Translations under genes and position numbers: made by a program | Origin: Chamaelirium japonicum | Lineage: Eukaryota > Streptophyta > Magnoliopsida > Liliales > Melanthiaceae | Length of the DNA stretch: 64,000 bases | NCBI GenBank assembly: GCA_947650365.1 | Contig: CANTAL010000096.1 | Coordinates: 682,001-746,000, forward strand | Direction of reading: 5' to 3' | The notes under the pieces: model-generated | What the model was told of the DNA's origin: nothing | Databases searched by the model: none | Seen by the model: only the letters and a program-made list of their open reading frames with translations | Part shown: positions 41,150 to 57,200 of the stretch, piece after piece | How the letters are laid out: every line of letters starts with the position of its first letter | Position numbering within the stretch: position 1 is the stretch's first letter

Positions 41150-44100
41150 GAATTCATTCTATTTCATTCGTACGATCCATTCTAATTCATATGCACAAAG
41201 GTATCTATTCTAATTCATTTGTACGATCCATTCTAATTCAGGATCGTACGAATGAATTAGAATGGATACATTCGTGCGAATGAATTAGAATTGATCATAC
41301 GAATGAGTAAGAATGAATCAGACGAATGAATTAGAATGGATCGTACGAATGAATTAGAATGGATCAAATGAATGAATTAGAATGGTTACATTCATGCGAA
41401 TGAATTAGAATGGATCGTACGAATGAAGTAGAATGGATCGTATGAATGAATTAGAATGGATACATTCGTGCGAATGAATTAGAATGGATCGTATGAATGA
41501 GTTTGAATAGATTGTACGAATGAATTAGAATGGATCGTACGAATGAATTAGAATGGATACATTCGTGCGAATAAATTAAAATGGATTGTATGAATGAATT
41601 AGAATAGATCGTACGAATGAATTAGAATGGATCGTACGAATGAATTAGAATTGATTGCGCGAATGAATTAGAATGGATCGTGCGAATGAAATAGAATGGA
41701 TACAAATGAATTAGAATGGATCATACGAATGAATTAGAATGACGATCCATTCTCACTCATTCGTATGATCCATTCTAATTTATTCGGACGAATGTATCCA
41801 TTCTAATTCATTCGTACGTCTAATTCATTCGTACGGTCCATTCTAATTCATTCGCACAATCTATTCTATTTCATTCGTACGGTCCATTCTTACTCATTCG
41901 TATGATCCATTATGGATACATTTGTTCGAATGAATTAGAATGGATCATACGAATGAGTAAGAATGGATCGTACGAATGAAATAGAATGGATTGTGCGAAT
42001 GAATTAGAATGGATCGTATGAATGAATTAGAATGGATCATGTGAAAGAATTAGAATGGATTGTATGAATGAATTAGAATAGATCGTATGAATGAATTAGA
42101 ATGGATCGTAGGAATGAATTAGAATGGATCATACGAATAATTAGAATGGATACATTCGCGAATGAATTAGAATGGATCGTACGAATGAATTAGAATGGAT
42201 CGTACGAATGAATTAGAATGGATCGTACGAATGAATTGGAATGGATCGTACGAATGAATTAGAATGGATACATTTGTGCGAATGAATTAGAATGGATCGT
42301 ACGAATGAATTAGAATGGATCGTCATTCATACGATCCATTCTATATCATTCGCACGAATATATCCATTCTAATTCATTCATACGATCCATTCTACTTCAT
42401 TCGTACTATCCGTTCTAATTCACTCATACGATCCATTCTAATTCATTCATACGATCCATTCTAATTCATTTGCATGAATATATCCATTCTAATTCATTCG
42501 TATGATCCATTCTAATTAATTCGTACGATCAATTCTAATTCCTTCGTACATTCCATTCTAATTCCTTCGTACGATCCATTCTAATTCTTTCGTATCCATT
42601 CTAATTCACTCATACGATCCATTCTAATTCATTCATACGATCTATTCTAATTCATTCATACAATCCATTCTAATTCTTTCACACGATCCATTCTAATTCA
42701 TTCGTAGGATCCATTCTACTTCATTCGTACAATCTATTCTATTTCATTCGTACGATCCATTCTTACTCATTCGTATGATCCATTCTAATTCATTCGGACA
42801 TATGTATCCATTATAATTTATTCGTACGATCCATTCTAGTTCATTCGTACGATCCATTCTAATTCATTCGTACGATCCATTCTAATTCATTCGTACGATC
42901 CATTCTAATTCATTCGCACGAATGTATCCATTCTAATTCATTCGTACGATCCATTCTAATTCATTCGTAAGATCCATTCTAATTCATTCGTACGATCCAT
43001 TTTAATTCATTCGTACGATCCATTCTAATTCATTCGCACGAATGTATCCATTTTAGTTCATTCGTACGATCCATTCTAATTCATTCGTACGATCCATTCT
43101 AATTCATTCGCACGATCCATTCTAATTCATTCGTACGATCCATTCTAATTCATTCATACGATCCATTCTAATTCATTCGCACGAATGTATCCATTATGAA
43201 TGAATTAGAATGGATCGTGCGAATGAATTCGAATGGATCGCATGATCCATTCGAATAGAATAGATCGTATGAATGAATTAAAATGGATCGGGCGAATGAA
43301 TTAGATTGGATTGTAGGAATGAATTAGAATGGATCGTATGAATGAATTAGAATGGATCGTGCGAATGAATTAGAATGGATCGTACGAATGAATTAGAATG
43401 GATCGTACGAATGAATTAGAATGGATCATACGAATGAATTAGAATGGATCGTGCGAATGAATTAGAATGGATCATACGAATGAATAAGAATGGATCGGAC
43501 GAATGAATTAGAATGGATCGTACGAATGAATTAGAATGGATCAAATGAATGAATTAGAATGAATTAGAATGAAATTGAATGGATCGTACGAATGAATTAG
43601 AATGGATTGTACGAATGAATTAGAATAGATCGTACGAATGAATTAGAATGGATCGTACGAAGGAATTAGAATGGATCGTACGAATGAATTAGAATGGATA
43701 TATTCGTGCAAATGAATTAGAATGGATCGTATGAATGTATTAGAATGGATCGTATGAGTGATTTAGAATGGATCGTACGAATGAATTAGAATGGATCGTA
43801 TGAATGAATTAGAATGGATACATTCGTGTGAATGAATTAGAATGGATCGTATGAATGAATTAGAATAGATTTTGTGAATGAATTAGAACTGATCGTACGA
43901 ATGAATTAGAATGGATACATTCGTGTGAATGAATTAGAATGGATTGTATGAATGAATTAGAATGGATCGTACGAATGAATTAGAATGGATCGTATGAGTG
44001 AATTAGAATGGATACGAAGGAATTAGAATTGATCGTACGAAGGAATTAGAATGGATCATACGAATGAAATAGAATGGATCGTACGAAGGAATTAGAATGG

Positions 44101-45238
44101 ATCGTACGAAGGAATTAGAATGGATCGTACGAATAAATTAGAATGGATATATTCGTGCAAATGAATTAGAATGGATCGTATGAATGAATTAGAATGGATC
44201 GTATGAGTGAAGTAGAACGGATAGTACGAATGAAGTAGAATGGATCGTATGAATGAATTAGAATGGATACATTCGTGCGAATGAATTAGAATGGATCATA
44301 TGAATGAATTAGAATAAATTGTGCGAATGAATTAGAATGGATCGTACGAATGAATTAGAATGGATACATTCGTGCGAATAAATTAGAATGGATTGTATGA
44401 ATGAATTAGAATGGATCGTACGAATGAATTAGAATGGATCGTACGAATGAATTAGAATAGATTGCGCGAATGAATTAGAATGGATCGTACGAATGAGTTA
44501 GAATGGATCGTATGAAGGAATTAGAATGGATCGTACGAATGAATTAGAATGGATCGTACGAATGAATTAGAATGGATCGTACGAATGAATTAGAATGGAT
44601 CGTACGATTGAATTAGAATGGATCATACGAATGAGTAAGAATGGATCGTATGAATGAATTAGATTGGATCGTACGATCCATTCTAATTCATTACCATGGA
44701 TCGTGCTAATGAATTAGAATGGAATATACGAATGAATTAGAATGGATCGTAGAATGGATCGTACGAATGAATTAAAATAGATCATAGGAATGAATTAGAA
44801 TGGATCATGCAAATGAATTAGAATGGATACATTCGTGCGAAAGAATTAGAATGGATCGTGCGAATGAATTAGAATGGATCGTACGAATGAATTAGAATGG
44901 ATATATTGGAACGAATAAATTAGAATGGATCATACGAATGAATTAGAATGGATCGTACGAATGAATTAGAATGGATAGTGTGAATGAATTAGAATGGATC
45001 ATACGAATGAATTAGAATGGATCGTACGAATGAATTAGAATGGATCATACGAATGAGTAAGAATGGATCGTACGAATGAATTAGAATTGATCGTACGAAT
45101 GAAGTAGAATGGATCGTACGAATAAATTGGAATGGATACATTCGTCCGAATGAATTATAATGGATCATACGAATGAGTAAGAATGGATCGTACGAATGAA
45201 ATAGAATAGATTGTATGAATGAATTAGAATGGATCCTA
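41150..45238. repeat. Flipping cassette, copy of about 5.9-8.7 kb
   Basis: R runs to about 41240, F to 41740, R to 41910, F to 42322, R to 43194, F to 45238. The order, joints and most block lengths match 5869-8722 at an offset of about 35.28-35.46 kb. The F block contains the hairpin 43227-43256, the same GAAGGAATTAG run near 44.02-44.1 kb, and a one-monomer R inversion at about 44673-44695. Confidence 0.86.
43227..43256. repeat. 13-bp inverted repeat with GCAT loop (second copy)
   Basis: Arms 43227-43239 and 43244-43256 pair perfectly around GCAT at 43240-43243. It lies in the copy of the flipping cassette, 35464 bp from the first hairpin, so the two descend from one event. Confidence 0.85.
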
Positions 45239-48237
45239 GTACGATCCATTCTAATTCATTCGTACGATCCATTCTAATTCATTCATACAATCCATTCTAA
45301 TTCTTTAACACGATCCATTCTAATTCATTTGTACGATCCATTCTAATTCATTCGTGCAATCCATTCTATTTCATTCGTACGATCCATTCTTACTCATTCG
45401 TACGATCCATTCTAATTCATTCACACGAATGTATCCATTCGTACGAATGAATTAGAATAGATTGTATGAATGAATTAGAATGGATCGTACGAATGAATTA
45501 GAATGGATCGTACGAAGGAATTAGAATGGATCGTACGAATGAATTAGAATGGATCGTACGAATGAATTAGAATAGATCGTACGAATGAATTAGAATGGAT
45601 CGTACGAAGGAATTAGAAGGGATCGTACGAATGAATTAGAATGGATCGTGTGAAAGAATTAGAATGGATTGTATGAATGAATTAGAATAGATCGTATGAA
45701 TGAATTAGAATGGATCGTACGAATGAATTAGAATGGATCGTACGAATCAATTAAAATGGATCGTACGAATGAATTAGAATGGATACATTCGTGCGAATGA
45801 ATTAGAATGGATACATTCGTGCGAAAGAATTAGAATAGATCGTATGAATAAATTAGAATGGATACATTCGTGTCAAAGAATGGATACATTCTAATTCATT
45901 CGTACGATCCATTCTAATTCATTCGTACGATCCATTCTAATTCATTCGTACGATCCATTCTAATTCATTCGCATGATCCATTCTAATTCATTCATAGGAT
46001 CCATTCTAATTCATTCATACGATCTATTCTAATTCTTTCGCACGAATGTATCCATTCTAATTCATTCGCACGAATGTATCCATTCTAATTCATTCGTACG
46101 ATCCATTCTAATTCATTCGTACGATCCATTCTAATTCATTCATACGATCTATTCTAATTCATTCATACAATCCTTTCTAATTCTTTCACACGATCCGTTC
46201 TAATTCATTCGTACGATCCATTCTAATTCATTCGCACAATCCATTCTATTTCATTCGTACGATCCATTCTTACTCATTGGTACGATCCATTCTAATTCAT
46301 TCGCATGAATGTATCCATTCTAATTCATTCGTACGAATCCATTCTAATTCATTCGTACAATCCATTCTTTTTCATTCGTACGATCTATTCTTACTGATTC
46401 GTATAATCCATTCTAATTCATTCACACGAATGTATCCATTCTAAATCATTCGTACGATCCATTCTAATTCATTCGTACGATCCATTCTAATTCCTTCGTA
46501 CGATCCATTCTAATTCATTCGTACGATCCATTCTAATTCATTCCCGCAATCTATTCTAATTCATTCGTATGATCCATTCTAATTCATTCGTACGATCCAT
46601 TCTAATTCATTCATACAATCCATTCTAATTTATTCGCACAAATGTATACATTCTAATTCATTCGTACGATCCATTCTAATTCATTCCCACAATCTATTCT
46701 AATTTATTCATACTATCCATTCTAATTCATTCGCACGAATGTATCCATTCTAATTCATTCATATGATCCATTCTACTTCATTCATACTATCCATTCTAAT
46801 TCACTCATACGATCCATTCTAATTCATTCATACAATCCATTCTAATTCATTTGCACGAATATATCTATTCTAATTCATTCGTATGATCCATTCTAATTCC
46901 TTCGTACGATCCATTCTAATTCCTTCGTACGATCCATTCTAATTCCTTTGTACGATCCATTCTATTTCATTCGTATGATCCATTCTAATTCCTTCGTACG
47001 ATCCATTCTAATTCCTTCGTATCCATTCTAATTCACTCATACGATCCATTCTAATTCATTCGTACGATCCATTCTAATTCATTCATATAATCCATTCTAA
47101 TTCATTCGCACGAATGTATCCATTCTAATTCATTCGTACGATCAGTTCTAATTCATTCACAAAATCTATTCTAATTCATTCATACGATCCATTCTAATTC
47201 ATTCACACGAATGTATCCATTCTAATTCATTCATACGATCTATTCTAATTCATTCGTACGATCCATTCTAATTCACTCATACGATCCATTCTAATACATT
47301 TATACGATCCATTCTAATTCATTTGCACGAATATATCCATTCTAATTCATTCGTATGATCCATTCTAATTCCTTCATACGATCCATTCTAATTCATTCGT
47401 ACGATCTATTCTATTTCACTCGTACGATCCATTCTTACTCATTCGTATGATCATTTCTAATTCATTCGTCCGATCCATTCTAATTCATTCGCACGAATGT
47501 ATGCATTCTAATTCATTCGTTCGATCAATTCTAATTCATTAGCACGATCCATTCTAATTCATTCGTATGATCCATTCTAATTCATTCGCACGATCCATTC
47601 TAATTTATTCATAGGATCCATTCTAATTCATTCATACGATCTATTCTAATTCTTTCGCACGAATGTATCCATTCTAATTCATTCGCACGAATGTATCCAT
47701 TCTAATTCATTCGTACGATCCATTCTAATTCATTCGTACGATCCATTCTAATTCATTCGTACGATCCATTCTAATTCATTCATACGATCCATTCTAATTC
47801 ATTCGTACGATCCATTCTAATTCATTCGTACGAATGTATCCATTCTAGTTCATTCGTACGATCTATTCTAATTTATTCGCATGGATCGTGCATTCGTACG
47901 ATCCATTCTAATTCATTCGTAAGATCCATTCTAATTCATTCGTACGATCCATTCTAATTCATTCGTACGATCCATTCTAATTCATTCGCACGAATGTATC
48001 CATTCTAGTTCATTCGTACGATCCATTCTAATTCATTCGTACGATCCATTCTAATTCATTCATACGATCTATTCTAATTCATTCATACAATCCATTCTAA
48101 TTCTTTCACACGATCCATTCTAATTCATTCGTACGATCCATTCTAATTCATTCGCACAATCCATTCTATTTCATTCTACGATCCATTCTTACTCATTCGT
48201 ATGATCCATTCTAATTCATTCGCACGAATGTATCCAT
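45239..48237. repeat. Satellite blocks R/F/R
   Basis: R runs to about 45441, F to about 45886, R to about 48237. The first R-to-F joint is CCATTCGTACGAATGG-like (perfect over 45436-45449). Near 45886 the direction changes through a GGATACATT/CTAATTC joint that I see only here. A short inverted piece, ATGGATCGTGC (47881-47891), sits 357 bp before the next joint. It is the first of four such pieces with this fixed spacing. Confidence 0.84.
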
Positions 48238-51200
48238 AATGGATCATACGAATGAGTAAGAATGGATCGTACGAATGAAATAGAATGTATTGTGTGAATG
48301 AATTAGAATGGACCGTACGAATGAATTAGAATGGATACATTCGTGCGAATGAATTAAAATGGATCGGACGAATGAATTAGAATGGATCGTACGAATGAAT
48401 TAGAATGGATCGTACGAATGAATTAGAATGGATCGTACAAATAAATTAGAATGGATACATTCATCCGAATGAATTAGAATGGATCATATAAATGAGTAAG
48501 AATGGATCGTACGAATGAAATAGAATAGATTATACGAATGAATTAGAATGGATCCTACGAATAAATTAGAATAGATCGTGTGAAAGAATTAGAATGGATT
48601 GTATGAATGAATTAGAATGAATTCGTACGATCCATTCGAATTCATTCGCACGATCCATTCTAATTCATTCATACGATCCATTCTAATTCATTCATACAAT
48701 CCATTCTAATTCTTTCACACGATCCATTCTAATTCATTTGTAGGATCCATTCTAATTCATTCGTACAATCTATTCTATTTCATTCGTACGATCCATTCTT
48801 ACTCATTCGTATGATCCATTCTAATTCATTCGGACAAATGTATCCATTCTAATTCATTCGTACGATCCATTCTAATTCATTCGTACGATCCATTCTAATT
48901 CATTCGCATGAATGTATCCATTCTAGTTCATTCGTACGATCCATTCTAATTCATTCGTACGATCCATTCTAATTTATTTGCACGATCCATTCTAATTCAT
49001 TCATACGATCCATTCTAATTCATTCATATGATCCAGTCTAATTCATTCGTACGATCCATTCTAATTCATTCGTAAGATCCATTCTAATTCATTCGTACGA
49101 TCCATTCTAATTCATTCGTACGATCCATTCTAATTCATTCGCATGAATGTATCCATTCTAGTTCATTCGTACGATCCATTCTAATTCATTCGTACGATCC
49201 ATTCTAATTTATTCGCATGATCCATTCTAATTCATTCATACGATCCATTCTAATTCATTCATACGATCCATTCTAATTCATTCGTACGATCCATTCTAAT
49301 TCATTCGCACAAATGTATCCATTCTAATTCATTCGTACGATCCATTCTAATTCATTCGCATGATCCATTCTAATTCATTCGTACGATCCATTCTAATTCA
49401 TTCGCATGATCTGTTCTTATTCATTCGCACAATCCATTCTAATTCATTCGCACGAATGTATCCATTCTAATTCATTCGTACGATCCATTCTAATTCATTC
49501 GTACGATCCATTCTAATTCATTCGTATGATCAATTCTAATTAATTCGTATGATCCATTCTAATTCATTCGTACGATCCATTCTAATTCATTCATACAATC
49601 CATTCTAATTCACTCGCACGAATATATCCATTCTAATTAATTCGTACGATCCATTCTAATTCATTCGTATGATCTATTCTAATTCATTCGCACAATCCAT
49701 TCTATTTCATTCGTACGATCCATTCTTACTCATTGGTACGATCCATTCTAATTCATTCGCACGAATGTATCCATTCTAATTCATTCGTAAGAATCCATTC
49801 TAATTCATTCGTACAATCTATTCTATTCCATTCGTACGATCCATTCTTACTCATTCATATGATCCATTCTAATTCATTCGGACGAATGTATCCATTCTAA
49901 TTTATTCGTACGATCCATTCTAATTCATTCGTACGATCCATTCTAATTCATTCGTACGATCCATTCTAATTCATTCGTCCGATCCATTCTAATTCATTCA
50001 CACGAATGTATCCATACTAATTCATTCGTACGATCCATTCTAATTCATTCGTACGATCCATTCTAATTCATTCGTAAGATCCATTCTAATTCATTCGTAC
50101 GATCCATTCTAATTCATTCGTACGATCCATTCTAATTCATTCGTACGAATGTATCCATTCTAGTTCATTCGTACGATCTATTCTAATTCATTCGCATGGA
50201 TCGTGCATTCGTACGATCCATTCTAATTCATTCGTAAGATCCATTCTAATTCATTCGTACGATCTATTCTAATACATTCGTACGATCCATTCTAATTCAT
50301 TCGCACGAATGTATCCATTCTAGTTCATTCGTACGATCCATTCTAATTCATTCGTACGATCCATTCTAATTCATTCATACGATCTATTCTAATTCATTCA
50401 TACAATCCATTCTAATTCTTTCACACGATCCATTCTAATTCATTCGTACGATCCATTCTAATTCATTCGCACAATCCATTCTATTTCATTCGTACGATCC
50501 ATTCTTACTCATTCGTATGATCCATTCTAATTCATTCGCACGAATGTATCCATAATGGATCATACGAATGAGTAAGAATGGATCGTACGAATGAAATAGA
50601 ATGGATTGTGCGAATGAATTAGAATGGACCGTACGAATGAATTAGAATGGATACATTCGTGCGAATGAATTAGAATGGATCGGACGAATGAATAAGAATG
50701 GATCGTACGAATGAATTAGAATGGATCGTACGAATGAATTAGAATGGATCGTACGAATAAATTAGAATGGATACATTCATCCGAATGAATTAGAATGGAT
50801 CATACGAATGAGTAAGAATGGATCGTACGAATGAAATAGAATAGATTGTACGAATGAATTAGAATGGATCCTACGAATGAATTAGAATAAATCGTGTGAA
50901 AAAATTAGAATGGATTGTATGAATGAATTAGAATGAATTCGTACGATCCATTCGAATTCATTCGCACGATCCATTTTAATTCATTCATACGATCCATTCT
51001 AATTCATTCATACAATCCATTCTAATTCTTTCACACGATCCATTCTAATTCATTCGTAGGATCCATTCTAATTCATTCGTACAATCTATTCTATTTCATT
51101 CGTACGATCCATTCTTACTCATTCGTATGATCCATTCTAATTCATTCGGACGATCCATTCTAATTCATTCGTATGATCCATTCTAATTCATTTGCACGAT

Positions 51201-54200
51201 CCATTCTAATTCATTCGCACGATCCATTCTAATTCATTCGTACGATCCATTCTAATTCATTCGTACGAACCATTCTAATTCATTCGTACGATCCATTCTA
51301 ATTCATTCGTACGATCCATTCTAATTCATTCGCACAAATGTATCCATTCTAATTCATTCATACGATCCATTCTAATTCATTCGCACGATCCATTCTAATT
51401 CATTCGTACGATCCATTCTAATTAATTCATACGATCCATTCTAATTCATTCATACAATCCATTCTAATTCATTCGCAGGAATGTATCCATTCTAATTCAT
51501 TCGTACGATCACTGTTAATTCATTCACAAAATCTATTCTAATTCATTCATACGATCCATTCTAATTCATTCACTCGAATGTATCCATTCTAATTCATTCA
51601 TACGATCCATTCTAATTCATTCGTACGATCCATTCTAATTCACTCATACGATCCATTCTAATACATTCATACGATCCATTCTAATTCATTTGCACGAATA
51701 TATCCATTCTAATTCATTCGTACGATCCATTCTAATTCCTTCGTACGATCCTTTCTAATTCTTTCACACGATCCATTCTAATTCATTCGTAGGATCCATT
51801 CTAATTCATTCGTACAATCTATTCTATTTCATTCGTACGATCCATTCTTACTCATTCGTATGATCCATTCTAATTCATTCGGACGAATGTATCCATTCTA
51901 ATTTATTCGTACGATCCATTCTAATTCATTCGTACGATCCATTCTAATTCATTCGTACGATCCATTCTAATTCATTCGTCTGATCCATTCTAATTCATAC
52001 ACACGAATGTATCCATTCTAATTCATTCGTACGATCCATTCTAATTCATTCGTACGATCCATTCTAATTCATTCGTAATATCCATTCTAATTCATTCGTA
52101 CGATCCATTCTAATTCATTCGTACGATCCATTCTAATTTATTCGTACGATCCATTCTAATTCATTCGTAAGATCCATTGTAATTCATTCGTACGATCCAT
52201 TCTAATTCATTCGTACGATCCATTCTAATTCATTCGCACGAATGTATCCATTCTAGTTCATTCGTACGATCTATTCTAATTCATTCGCATGGATCGTGCA
52301 TTCGTACGATCCATTCTAATTCATTCGTAAGATCCATTCTAATTCATTCCTACGATCCATTCTAATTCATTCGCACGAATGTATCCATTCTAGTTCATTC
52401 GTACGATCCATTCTAATTCATTCGTACGATCCATTCTAATTCATTCATACGATCTATTCTAATTCATTCATACAATCCATTCTAATTCTTTCACACGATC
52501 CATTCTAATTCATTCGTACGATCCATTCTAATTCATTCGCACAATCCATTCTATTTCATTCGTACGATCCATTCTTACTCATTCGTATGATCCATTCTAA
52601 TTCATTCGCACGAATGTATCCATAATGGATCATACGAATGAGTAAGAATGGATCGTACGAATGAAATAGAATGGATTGTGCGAATGAATTAGAATGGACC
52701 GTACGAATGAATTAGAATGGATACATTCGTGCGAATGAATTAGAATGGATCGGACGAATGAATAAGAATGGATCGTACGAATGAATTAGAATGGATCGTA
52801 CGAATGAATTAGAATGGATCGTACGAATGAATTAGAATGGATCGTACGAATAAATTAGAATGGATACATTCGTCCGAATGAATTAGAATGGATCATACGA
52901 ATGAGTAAGAATGGATCGTACGAATGGAATAGAATAGATTGTACGAATGAATTAGAATGGATTCTTACGAATGAATTAGAATGGATACATTCGTGCGAAT
53001 GAATTAGAATGGATCGTACCAATGAGTAAGAATGGATCGTACGAATGAAATAGAATGGATTGTGCGAATGAATTAGAATAGATCATACGAATGAATTAGA
53101 ATGGATCGTACGATCCATTCTTACTCATTCGTATGATCCATTCTAATTCATTCGGACGATCCATTCTAATTCATTCGTATGATCCATTCTAATTCATTCG
53201 CACGACCCATTCTAATTCATTCGCACGATCCATTCTAATTCATTCGTACGATCCATTCTAATTCATTCGTACGAACCATTCTAATTCATTCGTACGATCC
53301 ATTCTAATTCATTCGTACGATCCATTCTAATTCATTCGCACAAATGTATCCATTCTAATTCATTCATACGATCCATTCTAATTCATTCGCACGATCCATT
53401 CTAATTCATTCGTACGATCCATTCTAATTAATTCATACGATCCATTCTAATTCATTCATACAATCCATTCTAATTCATTCGCAGGAATGTATCCATTCTA
53501 ATTCATTCGTACGATCAGTGTTAATTCATTCACAAAATCTATTCTAATTCATTCATACGATCCATTCTAATTCATTCACACGAATGTATCCATTCTAATT
53601 CATTCATACGATCCATTCTAATTCATTCGTACGATCCATTCTAATTCACTCATACGATCCATTCTAATACATTCATACGATCCATTCTAATTCATTTGCA
53701 CGAATATATCCATTCTAATTCATTCGTACGATCCATTCTAATTCCTTCGTACGATCCATTCTAATTCATTCGTACGATCTATTCGAATTCATTCGTACGA
53801 TCAATTCTTACTCATTCGTACGATCCATTCTAATTCATTCGTCCGATCCATTCTAATTCATTCGCACGAATGTATCCATTCTAATTCATTCATTCGATCA
53901 ATTCTAATTCATTAGTACGATCTATTCTAATTCATTCGTACGATCCATTCTAATTCATTCGTACGATCCATTCTAATTCATTCATAGGATCCATTCTAAT
54001 TCATTCATACGATCTATTCTAATTCTTTCGCACGAATGTATCCATTCTAATTCATTCGCACGAATGTATCCATTCTAATTCATTCGTACGATCCATTCTA
54101 ATTCATTTGTACGATCTATTCTAATTCATTCGTACGATCCATTCTAATTCATTCATACGATCCATTCTAATTCATTCATACGATCCATTCTAATTCATTC

Positions 54201-57200
54201 GCACGAATGTATCCATTCTAGTTCATTCGTACGATCTATTCTAATTCATTCGCATGGATCATGCATTCGTATGATCCATTCTAATTCATTCGTAAGATCC
54301 ATTCTAATTCATTCGTACGATCCATTCTAATTCATTCGTAGGATCCATTCTAATTCATTCGCACGAATGTATCCATTCTAGTTCATTCGTACGATCCATT
54401 CTAATTCATTCGTACGATCCATTCTAATTCATTCATACGATCTATTCTAATTCATTCATACAATCCATTCTTATTCTTTCACACGATCCATTCTAATTCA
54501 TTCATACGATCCATTCTAATTCATTCACACAATCCATTCTATTTCATTCGTACGATCCATTCTTACTCATTCATATGATCCATTCCAATTCATTCACACG
54601 AATGTATCCATAATAGATCATACGAATGAGTAAGAATGGATCGTACGAATGAAAAAGAATGGATTGTGCGAATGAATTAGAATGGACCGTACGAATGAAT
54701 TAGAATGGATACATTCGTGCGAATGAATTAAAATGGATCAGACGAATGAATTAGAATGGATCGTACAAATGAATTAGAATGGATCGTACGAATGAATTAG
54801 AATGGATCGTACGAATAAATTAGAATGGATACATTCGTCCGAATGAATTAGAATGGATCATACGAATGAGTAAGAATGGATCGTACGAATGAAATAGAAT
54901 AGATTGTACGAATGAATTAGAATGGATCCTACGAATGAATTAGAATAGATCGTGTGAAAGAATTAGAATGGATTGTATGAATGAATTAGAATGAATTCGT
55001 ACGATCCATTCGAATTCATTCGCACGATCCATTCTAATTCATTCATACGATCCATTCTAATTCATTCATACAATCCATTCTAATTCTTTCACACGATCCT
55101 TTCTAATTCATTCGTAGGATCCATTCTAATTCATTCGTAAAATCTATTCTATTTCATTCGTACGATCCATTCTTACTCATTCGTATGATCCATTCTAATT
55201 CATTCGGACGAATGTATCCATTCTAATTTATTCGTACGATCCATTCTAATTCATTCGTACGATCCATTCTAATTCATTCGTACAATCCATTCTAATTCAT
55301 TCGTCCGATCCATTCTAATTCATTCGCACGAATGTATCCATTCTAATTCATTCGTACGATCCATTCTAATTCATTCGTACGATCCATTCTAATTCATTCG
55401 CACGAATGTATCCATTCTAGTTCATTCGTACGATCCATTATAATTCATTCGTACGATCCATTCTAATTCATTCGCACAATCCATTCTAATTCATTCGTAC
55501 GATCCATTCTAATTCATTCATACGATCCATTCTAATTCATTCGTACGATCCATTCTAATTCATTCGCACAAATGTATCCATTCTAATTCATTCATACGAT
55601 CCATTCTAATTCATTCGCACGATCCATTCTAATTCATTCGTATGATCCATTCTAATTCATTCGCACGATCTGTTCTTATTCATTCGCACAATCCATTCTA
55701 ATTCATTCGCACGAATGTATCCATTCTAATTCATTCGTAAGATCCATTCTAATTCATTCATACGATCCATTCTAATTCATTCGTATGATCCATTCTAATT
55801 AATTCGTATGATCCATTCTAATTCATTCGTACGATCCATTCTAATTCATTCATACAATCCATTCTAATTCATTCGCACGAATGTATCCATTCTAATTAAT
55901 TCGTACGATCCATTCTAATTCATTCGTATGATCCATTCTAATTCATTCGCACAATCCATTATATTTCATTCGTACGATCCATTCTTACTCATTGGTACGA
56001 TCCATTCTAATTCATTCGCACGAATGTATCCATTCTAATTCATTCGTACGAATCCATTCTAATTCATTCGTACAATCTATTCTATTTCATTCGTACGATC
56101 CATTCTTACTCATTCGTATGATCCATTCTCATTCATTCGGACGAATGTATCCATTCTAATTTATTCGTACGATCCATTCTAATTCATTCGTACGATCCAT
56201 TCTAATTCATTCGTACGATCCATTCTAATTCATTCGTACGGTCCATTCTAATTCATTCGCACACTCCATTCTATTTCATTCGTACGATCCATTCTTACTC
56301 ATTCTTAAAATCCATTATGGATACATTCGTGCGAATGAATTAGAATGGATCATACGAATGAGTAAGAATGGATCGTACGAATGAAATAGAATAGATTGTG
56401 CGATTGAATTAGAATGGATCGTACGAATGAATTAGAATGGATCGTGTGAAAGAATTAGAATGGATTGCATGAATGAATTAGAATAGATCGTATGAATGAA
56501 TTAGAATGGACCGTACGAATGAATTAGAATAGATCGTAAGAATGAATTAGAATGGATCGTACGAATAAATTAGAATGGATCGTATGAATGAATTAGAATA
56601 GATCGTATGAATGAATTAGAATAGATCGTGTGAAAGAATTAGAATGGATTGTATGAATGAATTAGAATGAATTCGTACGATCCATTCGAATTCATTCGCA
56701 CAATCCATTCTAATTCATTCATACGATCCATTCTAATTCATTCATACAATCCATTCTAATTCTTTCACACGATCCATTCTAATTCATTCGTAGGATCCAT
56801 TCTAATTCATTCGTACAATCTATTCTATTTCATTCGTACGATCCATTCTTACTCATTCGTATGATCCATTCTAATTCATTCGGACGAATGTATCCATTCT
56901 AATTTATTCGTACGATCCATTCTAATTCATTCGTACGATCCATTCTAATTCATTCGTACGATCCATTCTAATTCATTCGTCCGATCCATTCTAATTCATT
57001 AGCACGAATGTATCCATTCTAATTCATTCGTAGGATCCATTCTAATTCATTCGTACGATCCATTCTAATTCATTCGTAAGATCCATTCTAATTCATTCGT
57101 ACGATCCATTCTAATTCATTCGTACGATCCATTCTAAGTCATTCGCACGGTCCATTCTAATTCATTCATACGATCCATTCTAATTCATTCGTACGATCCA

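Noticed and set aside
44989-45249. Minus-strand open frame of 86 codons, the longest in the array
   Set aside because: It is an array artefact and ends at a flip point. An 86-codon run is expected by chance in 62 kb of near-identical monomers.
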